Part shown: piece after piece, positions 56,516 to 64,000 of the stretch
Layout: each line of letters begins with the position of its first letter
Numbering within the stretch: position 1 is the first letter of the stretch
DNA from: Epichloe hybrida
Lineage: Eukaryota; Ascomycota; Sordariomycetes; Hypocreales; Clavicipitaceae
Direction: 5' to 3'
DNA length: 64,000 nt
NCBI GenBank assembly: GCA_019022495.1
Contig: JAFEKR010000005.1
Span: forward strand, 124,001-188,000
The notes under the pieces: generated by a model
Database searches by the model: none
What the model was told of the DNA's origin: nothing
Seen by the model: only the letters and a program-made list of their open reading frames with translations
Translations under genes and position numbers: made by a program

Positions 56516-59290
56516 TTATAAGAAAGGGCCTCTAGGCTTAGGTTATACTTCTTAATACCCTAAAGGCTTTACTTATTAGCCTTTATATACTATAAGTCCT
56601 TATAGTATAGCTTTATTACTATAGAGTAAAACTTAGCTAGGCTATAAGGTATCTTAACTATATAAGTCTTCCTATTAGTAGCTAATAGCTTATAAGGGCT
56701 ATACTATTTACCTTTTTCTCTTTATATATATATATTAGCCTATAGTAATAGCTAATATATTAGTAATATATTAGGGCTATTCTAAGTGCTAAGAGCCTTA
56801 TAGACTTACCTCTTAGCTAGGTAATAGTAAACTTTATTAGTTACTTTCTAAATTACTTTAGCCTATTAAATAATAGAGATACTTAGTAGTAACTTATTTA
56901 TTATCTATAGGTAAGCTTTAAAGACTAGTAATATAGGCATAAGGCTATTAAGGCTTACTAAGTTATTAATAGCTTTAATAGCTATTTAGAGTTATTACTT
57001 AGGAGTAATCTCTTTACTAATTAAATCTATAATAATATTATAAGCCTAGTAAAGAGGTTTATAATATCTTTTAACCTTTCTAATACTATTATAAGCTTTA
57101 ATAAGTATCTTATTAATCTTAATTAATATTAGGTAAGTATAATGCCTAAATTTAGCTAAAGTAAAGTTATTACTAGTATTATAAATAATCTAGTGTAAAG
57201 GGCCTAGATATATATTAATCTAGCACTCTCTAATTATATCCTAAATATTATAAGCTTTTTACTTCTTAGGGTTAAGAAATTAAGCTACTTAAAATAAGGT
57301 TACTAAATTAATAATATAAAGGACTAGCTACCTATTAATTTATATAATATTAATAATAATCTTATAGTTAAAGTTATAGTTATCTTTAAGGGAGAACTTA
57401 AACTAGCTAGAGGCCTTTTTATTTATTTAATAATAGTAATAGACTTTAGTAAGCTTCTTAATTATATAGTATTTAATATTATAACTAGCTTATTAAAGGA
57501 TCTTTATAAGCTTCTAAATTAAAGGATAACTAAATCTTTAGTAAAGCTATTAAATCTCTCCTTTTAATAGGTAAAAAGCAGCGGTTTCTCTTGCCTCTAG
57601 AAGCCACTAAGGGTAGCCCTATTTATACATAATAGGTATAGTCTTATTATTTTAAATTAATCTATTAGTAAGGTTATTAATCTTAACCTTTATCTTATTT
57701 ATATTAGTAAGAGAAAAGAGAAAAGGTATAGTAATATAAAGAATATAGAACTTAATTTAACTAAGCTTTATAAGCATATAAATAACGCTATATATTATTG
57801 CTAATCTAGCACTAAATCTAATAACTTCTAGGTTATAGGGTTTAATTATTAATAATAGTATTAATCTTAGTAAGGCTCTAGCCTATGCTAGACTAGTAGT
57901 TAATTAGCCTAAGGCTCCTATATCTAGTATAATTCCTTTAAAGACCTCTTTAAAATAGTGTTCTTTAGATATATAATAGATTAAATTATTCTTATTAGAA
58001 GCCTCTTTAAGGTATAGCTCTTACTTAAGCAAGGCATGCTAAAAAGCCTAATTCTTAAGCGTTATAAAAATATTAATATTATCTATTACTTATAATCCTA
58101 AGTAAAAGAATTATATAATACTAAGGTATACCTTTAATAATAGCTTTTTCTTAATATTATTATTATTATTATCATAGGCCTAAGTAAAGGCCTTAAGCTA
58201 GGTCTTCTAGTCTTTTACCTTCTTTTCCTTAGGGTTATTATTACCTTTAAATAAAGTAAGAAATACTTAGAACTTTTTCTTTATAAGGGGTAAGTAATAG
58301 TTCTTACTAGCTTATTACCTTTCTTTCTCTTTTTAATATTTAGTATTAGTGTAATTTAATAACTAGTAATTACTTTTATTATAAATAAAGCATTGCTTAG
58401 GTTATCTAAAGTTACTATAATAACCTTCTCTTTCTTAATCTCTCTAATTTTATTAGCTATATTAGTAATTTATAAATATTACCTCTAATAGGTCTTTATC
58501 TTAAAACTAGTAATATTAGTTACTCCTTATATTACTCTTTATAATTATAATTAACTTATAGAGATTATTATAAGGGTTCTTATAGGGGATATAGTAATTA
58601 TTCCCCTTAAGGGTAAGGAATATTAAGGAAGGTCTTTAAGGTAGTAAATTATAGGGGTTATATATAAGGTAGTTTAGGGGATTATAATCTATCTCTTAGC
58701 TATAGAGTTATTATTACCTCTTAAAGCATGTGTTTAAGAGCTATTAGGATAAGAAAGCTTACTTCTTAGCTAATATAAATATTATTATCTTATAAAGAGT
58801 TTTATAGCTCTCTTATAAGCTTATTAGTAGCTTTTTTAAATATATCCTTAGTCTAACCTTTAAAATCTTCTTTAAAGTTTTCCTAGAGGTTTTCTCCTTA
58901 CTAATTCTAATACTTACTAGTATAAATAAACCTTATAATCTAATTATTAAGCTTAGGCTATATAATAGTCTTTAGGTCTAGTTAGGTAAGCTTTTCCTAG
59001 TCTTCTATAAGCATAAATAAATATAGCTATAGTTACCTTAGTAAACTATTTTTTTCTAGTTTTTTAGAAGCTATTACTAATAGCTTTTAAGGTACCTTAG
59101 TGTTAAAGGAAGTAAGGTAAGGAGTTTATCTTATTAATAGTCTAATATTTAATTTTATCCCCTTTTTAAAAAGGGTTTAGTCTTCTTAAATAATTAGAAT
59201 AAACTAACTAGTAGTATAATAATAGGGTAATTTCTACGCTTATTAGGAGGGATAAACTAGGTAAATCTAAAGGATAGGCAAAATAGGAAA
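56516..59290. other. Unidentified RIP-degraded repeats
   Basis: Strongly TA-rich sequence, no frame longer than a few dozen codons, and no transposon motif I could recognise on either strand. Probably further decayed transposon copies. Confidence 0.55.
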
Positions 59291-59295
59291 AACAG

Positions 59296-59462
59296 TGTAA
59301 GAGACCTAGAAGGTGTGCTAGGAATCCTAATAGACCAAAAGATCCGCCAATGCTAGCCGTTGCTAACATTGCACCTTACAATTACTTAAGACCTGTCGCT
59401 TGCGCATAACACCCTGTGAGCTGCCCTTAGGCCTCACGCCTTACAACGTATAGTGCCTCACA
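59296..59462. repeat. Left LTR of the TRIM-like element
   Basis: 167 bp, TGTAAGAGAC..GCCTCACA. Preceded by AACAG. Confidence 0.88.
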
Positions 59463-59723
59463 ACTATCCTTCCCCTTCCTAGGGCTCGTCCCAAGCCAGC
59501 GCGCCGCCACCGTCTAGTTAGGGATTAGGCCCGGATTCCGTGGCCTCGGATAATCAGTAATTGCGAACCCCTAAGGCCCAGTGCGCAAGCGCACCTGCCC
59601 TATGAGCCTGACGTAAGCTGCCTAGCCTTGCGATTAATCCCGTGCGAACCTTGCGCACCTTGCCTCGTGGGATTCGAACCTAGGACCTAGCGTAGCTAGA
59701 AGACCTGTAATGGCTAGCATAAT

Positions 59724-59890
59724 TATAAGAGACCTAGAAGGTGTGCTAGGAATCCCAATAGACTAAAAGATCCGCCAATGCTAGCCGTTGCTAACATTGC
59801 ACCTTACAATTACTTAAGACCTATCGCTTGCGCATAACACCCTGTGGGCTGCCCTTAGGCCTCGTGCCTTACAACGTACAGCGCCTCACA
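59724..59890. repeat. Right LTR of the TRIM-like element
   Basis: 167 bp, TATAAGAGAC..GCCTCACA, same orientation as the left repeat. Followed by AACAG. Confidence 0.88.
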
Positions 59891-60019
59891 AACAGGGTAA
59901 ATAGGATAAATAAGGTAAAATAAATAAGGTAAAATAAATAGGATAAACAAAATAGGATAAATAGGATTAATAGGATTAATAGAGGGAAATAATAAGGATA
60001 ATAAAAAAAGGGTAAAAGA

Positions 60020-60067
60020 AGGAAAAACAGTAAAAGAGGGAAAAACAGTAAAAGAGGGAAAAACAGG
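60020..60067. repeat. 17-bp purine tandem repeat
   Basis: About three copies of a unit like GGAAAAACAGTAAAAGA. Similar GGAAAAACAG strings occur at 59286 (the TRIM insertion site) and at 63971, so the TRIM inserted into a member of this repeat type. Confidence 0.75.
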
Positions 60068-61932
60068 CTATAAAGATAGTATAAACATAGAAGTAACTTA
60101 ATGCCTAGAGCACTAAGGCATAAAAAGCTATAAAGAAAAGAGAAAAGGGTTTATAAAAGAGTATAAAGAGAGGTTATATAGGTTAGCTAGCTTAGCTAAG
60201 GGTTATTTTTAATATTAGGTTTAAATAAAATACCTTATGGCAATAGATTTAGTTATTTAGTTAGTTTTCTTATAATAGATAATAAGATTAATAATTAACT
60301 AAATATCCTAAAGGCCTAAGAGTTAATAGATTAATCCCTTAGAAGTCTAATAAGCCTATAACTAGGATTCTAGTCTAACTTCCTTTAGCACACTCTAGAG
60401 TTATGTCTCTTTACCCAAATAGCCTATATAAGTTAGCTTAAGAGATAAGGGGCTATATTATCTATAGGAATATCTTTTCTTATAATACCTAGCTTATCTA
60501 TAGTTATATTTAACTACTAATTAGTATTAGTTACACTAAGGAATATTACACTAGTGTAAAGGGTTAAATTTAATAATAGTAATAAAGTTAATAATAATAG
60601 CTAAGAAAAGAGAGAAGAAAAGAAATCTAGCTAGGAGAGAAAGTAAGTAAAAAGGGGGAAAAGTAAGGCAGTACTATAAAGCCACTATAAGCGGTATAGG
60701 GTTGCCTGTAATATAGCTAATTACATTACATACATCCCTTTAGTAGACTTACACTTTAGCTACGGCTAGACTAACTATTATCTAAGAGTCTAGAGGAAGC
60801 TATAGTAAGTTTAATAATATATATTATCTTTAGCTTCCTTACTTAGTAATAAGGCTTTCTATAAAAGTAAGTCTAAAAGTAAGTCCTTATAGCTATAAGC
60901 AAAGTATTATTTATAGTGTAATTAGTGTAGTTTTTAGGAAAAGTTTATATTTATATTATAGTTTTTTTTTTCTTATAGTTAGTGTATTATATTTTTTTTT
61001 ATAGTATAGTGTAGTGTAGTTTTTTTTCTCTTATAGTGTAGTGTAGTTAGTACAGTTACTAACTACACTAATTATAAAAACTACAAATTTAGTATTAGTA
61101 AAAAAAAGTAAGTCTTTTTATTATATAAGGTTATTATAAGGATTAAAAGAATGCTAGTTATATAGAAGCTTTATTATTACCTATTTTACTTAATTAGTTA
61201 TATAATTTATGAAATTTACCTTTTTTTAAGGATTTTACTATAACTAGGGTTATTTATAATATTATACCTTTTTAATAATGCTATTATACTTATTACTTTA
61301 TTTTACTAATATAACTTAAAGAAAAAGCTTCTTATTATTTTATTTACTATTACTATTAATTATTTTATATTTTTATATATTATTATTATTATTTTAAATA
61401 AAAAATACCCTAAACTAATAGAATAAAATTAATTAAGAAATCTAGATAAATAACTAGAAGTTAATTAAATATATACTTAGTACTTAAATATTATTCTTAA
61501 TATAAAAAGAACTTAAAAAAAGCTTAAAAAAAGCTTAAACTATTTATTCAAGATTTAAACTAATTAAATATTACTTTTAGCTTTATAATTTTAAAGCTTT
61601 AAGAAGTTATCTATAGTAACTCTATATATCTTATTACTATAATATATAAAGAAAGAATATAATTAACTAATATTTATAATTTATTAATAAGTAATTAATA
61701 GTATTATTTTAATTACCCTATATAGCTTAATTAAGCTATAAAAAATAAGTTTAACTTATTTTTTTTTAAAATAATACTAGGACTTACTTTTATATAATAT
61801 ACTATACTTTTATAAAAGCTTAAATAACTCTAATAATCTTAATTACTATTATTACTATTATTTTACTTTTATTATTATTTTAAAAAAATATAAAAAAGAA
61901 AACATTTTTATAATATTAATATTTTTAAAAAC

Positions 61933-62072
61933 TGTGAGGCGCTGTGTACGAGGACAAGAGCCCTAGGCGATAGGCCTTATAACCGGTTGTAAGGTGCAAT
62001 GTTAGCAACGGCTAGCATTGGCGGATCTTTTGGTCTATTGGGATTCCTAGCACACCTTCTAGGTCTCTTACA
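61933..62072. mobile_element. Solo LTR of the TRIM-like family, opposite orientation
   Basis: 140 bp, beginning TGTGAGGCGC and ending CTAGGTCTCTTACA, the reverse complement of the TRIM repeats with a deletion of roughly 27 bp in the first half. It is flanked by the perfect 5-bp duplication AAAAC (61928-61932 and 62073-62077), so it is a true insertion later reduced to one LTR. Confidence 0.85.
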
Positions 62073-62519
62073 AAAACCTTAAAATACTAAGTTATTAAAA
62101 ACTATAGCTTTTACTATAGTAATTTACTTATAATTACTAGTATTTATATTTTATTTATTTATTAGTTATTTATTAGTTATTTATTTTTTATTAAACTTTA
62201 ACACTAATAATATTATAAGTAATATAAGTAATATTAGTAAAATAAAGTATTAAGTTAAATAGTATTATTAAAAAGGTATAATATTATATATAACCTTACT
62301 TAGTTATAGTAAAATTATTAAAATAATATAATAATATAAATTCTATAACTAATTAAATAAAATAGGTAATAATAAAAGCTTTTATAAAACTAGCGTTCTT
62401 TTAATCCTTATAATATTAATAACTAATAAAAAGTCTAATACTATATTTATAGTATTTGTAGTTAGTGTAGTTTAGGGAAAAAGATTTGTATTATATTGTA
62501 TTATAGTTTTTTTTCTACT

Positions 62520-62715
62520 TATAGTTAGTGTAGTTTATAGTGTAATGTAATTTGTAGTGTAGTGTAGTTTATAGTGTAGTGTAGTTTATAGTGTAGTGTA
62601 GTTTGTAGTGTAGTGTAGTTTGTAGTGTAGTGTAGTTTGTAGTGTAGTGTAGTTTGTAGTGTAGTGTAGTTTGTAGTGTAGTTTGTAGTGTAGTGTAGTT
62701 TGTAGTGTAGTAACT
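62520..62715. repeat. Minisatellite, about 17-bp unit (GTAGTGTAGTGTAGTTT)
   Basis: Around ten near-perfect tandem copies of a GTAGTGTAGTGTAGTTT-type unit. Related shorter arrays occur at 60995-61055. The array ends against an inverted partner (AACTACACTACATTACAC at 62711-62728) that could fold back as a hairpin. Confidence 0.88.
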
Positions 62716-63730
62716 ACACTACATTACACATTGTAGTGCAATAATCTGCCTATAATTCAAGGCTTTAGATACTGTAAATAACTTATCCCTCTATTTAGCT
62801 AGAAGGTCTGCTATTAAAAATTAAAGGTTTAAGGCATCTAGGGAAGCCCCTATAGCCGTATTTATACGCATACTAAATTATTACCTCTTAGCCTACTAAG
62901 GGAAGGTTAATTTTAGGGATTAAAGATATTAATTAACCTAATCTATTAGATTAATTAGAACCCCTAAAATTAATAATCTAGCTAGTAAATTATTAAAGAC
63001 TGTATTAAAGGCTTCTAAAGTCCCTTTAAAACTATAAAAATTTAGGTTATAAAATTCAGAATATTGAAATGTAGGGAGCTAGTTGCCGGCTGGCAACAGC
63101 TATACAAGTGTAGCTTCTACGGTCGGGGACCAATAGAGCCACTACGTTAAATATTTAACGCAACGTAACGGAAGGTTTTGGCAGTTATTAACTAATTAAA
63201 TTCAATCTAGATGACTTTTACAATATCTTATATACTAATAGAATTGATTTTAGTGATGTTATACAGGTAATGCGACTGTTAGATTAAGAGGCCTAGCTAT
63301 CTAGCTAGATTAAAAAGATCTTGTTCCTCTTATATACCTACTAACTGTATTGGTAAATCCAGACCGCTAAAGAGGTCTTATAGGCCACTTTTTATTTTCC
63401 GCAAAATTCATTTATATATAAAATCAAAAAAATCAACTCACCACTATACAAACTAGCAACCTATATACACTAAATTTTAGTCTAAAAAATATTCCTATAT
63501 AAAATAAAAGCCCTATCTTCTAGCTTTAATTTACTATATGTAAGACTTTTGTATAACCTCTAGTTAAAGAGAAAATCGCTGTTAAAGATAGCTATAGGGT
63601 AACCTGCTTACGTCACCCTAGCTTACTTAATTACTAGTGGCGCTATAGTTATAGCTGCGCTTATAGCCACAATACAATTGAATAATCCACAGTTAATAAT
63701 TAATTTAGATTAGTTATCCACACGGTTAGT

Positions 63731-63768
63731 TATAGCTATTAATAGCTACGACGTAGCTATTAATGGCT
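63731..63768. repeat. Near-perfect palindrome (18-bp arms)
   Basis: TAGCTATTAATAGCTACG followed directly by its reverse complement with a single A/G difference. Located at one of the few patches of normal composition in the AT-rich block. Confidence 0.8.
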
Positions 63769-63783
63769 ACCTTTGCGACCGTT

Positions 63784-63805
63784 AACAGCTGCAGTGCAGC
63801 TGTTA
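63784..63805. repeat. Second short palindrome (AACAGCTGCAGTGCAGCTGTT)
   Basis: A 21-bp sequence that reads the same on both strands apart from its centre, about 16 bp after the previous palindrome. Confidence 0.8.
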
Positions 63806-64000
63806 GGCTTGTAATGTAAGCTAGTAATAGAAAGGTCCTTTAACTAGAAAGGGCTAAAAATAGGTCTTATTTTTAACACCCCCTCTATAAAAGAATTACA
63901 TATAAGCTAATTAAAAGCATATAAAGTAATATAGGGTAAACAAGAACTTTTAGATAAAAATAGATAAAAGGGAAAAACAGGAAAAGATAAAAGACCCCCT

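Larger units (their letters stand above)
59296..59890. mobile_element. 595-bp TRIM-like LTR element with perfect target duplication
   Basis: Two 167-bp direct repeats (59296-59462 and 59724-59890) bound a 261-bp interior. The element begins TGTAAGAGACC and ends GCCTCACA, i.e. TG..CA termini, and is flanked by the 5-bp duplication AACAG at 59291-59295 and 59891-59895. The right repeat has lost the TG start (TATAAG) by G-to-A. By eye about nine differences separate the repeats, all transitions. The interior has no coding frame, is GC-rich, and on the minus strand contains GGTTCGAATCCCAC, a perfect tRNA B-box-type sequence, just inside the right repeat. No gag or pol, so movement would have needed another element's proteins. 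It is far less mutated than its surroundings, so it inserted late. Confidence 0.88.
53331..64000. other. RIP-type AT-rich block (gene-free isochore)
   Basis: From about 53331 to the window end the sequence is dominated by A and T with very many TA dinucleotides and few CA/TG, and contains no usable open frame. This is the signature of repeat-induced point mutation acting on repeats. Islands of normal composition occur at about 56390-56515, 59296-59890, 61933-62072, 63055-63180 and 63590-63840. Such blocks are normally heterochromatic (H3K9me3/DNA methylation) in ascomycetes; chromatin state here is inference. Confidence 0.9.

Noticed and set aside
59640..59725. tRNA gene suggested by GGTTCGAATCCCAC on the minus strand
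   Set aside because: No acceptor stem or correctly spaced A-box can be folded; the sequence lies inside the TRIM-like element and is better seen as a tRNA-like internal segment.

Overview
The window looks like a piece of a filamentous ascomycete genome, most likely a sordariomycete and probably Hypocreales. Evidence: short phase-variable introns with GTRNGT donors, CTAAC-type branch sites and AG acceptors; a fungal gene set (palI/Rim9, a group-5 septin, an OPT oligopeptide transporter, Yhm2, TRF-like and telobox Myb proteins); TTAGGG-type telomere motifs; and an extremely AT-rich, gene-free tail whose transposon coding traces carry C-to-T/G-to-A changes, as expected from repeat-induced point mutation (RIP). 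Species cannot be named from the sequence.

Layout. 1-105: end of an unknown gene (+). 3.3-6.1 kb: OPT transporter (+). 6.9-7.7 kb: beta-NAC/EGD1 (+), which needs a 1-nt exon. 8.2-9.7 kb: tRNA adenosine deaminase TAD1 (-). 10.1-11.2 kb: ribosomal protein L24 (+). 11.8-12.4 kb: peroxiredoxin (-) with an 8-residue internal duplication. 13.8-15.0 kb: ribosomal protein S4 (-). 15.8-16.1 kb: small repeat-derived element, followed by a small secreted orphan protein (+, 16.6-17.1 kb). 17.6-24.1 kb: a telobox double-Myb protein (-), a DUF7704-type membrane protein (+), and a TRF/Taz1-like telomere protein (+) with a TTAGGG motif about 190 bp upstream of its start. 25.6-27.3 kb: septin (-). 27.3-32.2 kb: gene-poor stretch with short tandem arrays and a possible tRNA-derived SINE. 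32.2-34.3 kb: mitochondrial ABC1/ADCK-type kinase-like protein (-). 36.0-38.2 kb: palI (+). 38.8-39.7 kb: decayed homocysteine synthase pseudogene (-). 40.8-41.3 kb: MARVEL-type membrane protein (-) with an apparent frameshift. 43.4-45.7 kb: long-chain acyl-CoA synthetase with a C-terminal AKL (+). 47.1-50.3 kb: large WD40 protein (+). 51.0-52.2 kb: citrate/oxoglutarate carrier Yhm2 (-).

From about 53.33 kb to the end the base composition changes abruptly to a TA-rich block of about 10.7 kb. It contains a minus-strand Ty3/gypsy relic with recognisable zinc-knuckle and reverse-transcriptase traces, an almost unmutated 595-bp LTR element without coding capacity (TRIM-like) with a perfect 5-bp target duplication, a solo LTR of the same family with its own 5-bp duplication, a minisatellite and palindromes.

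Most genes are unlinked housekeeping functions: translation (EGD1, TAD1, L24, S4), mitochondrial and lipid metabolism (Yhm2, ABC1-like, acyl-CoA synthetase) and membrane or pH sensing (palI, MARVEL, DUF7704). The striking functional neighbourhood is the pair of telomere-type DNA-binding proteins within 7 kb. Exon coordinates were read by eye from splice signals, frame and family resemblance; no alignment or database search was run.
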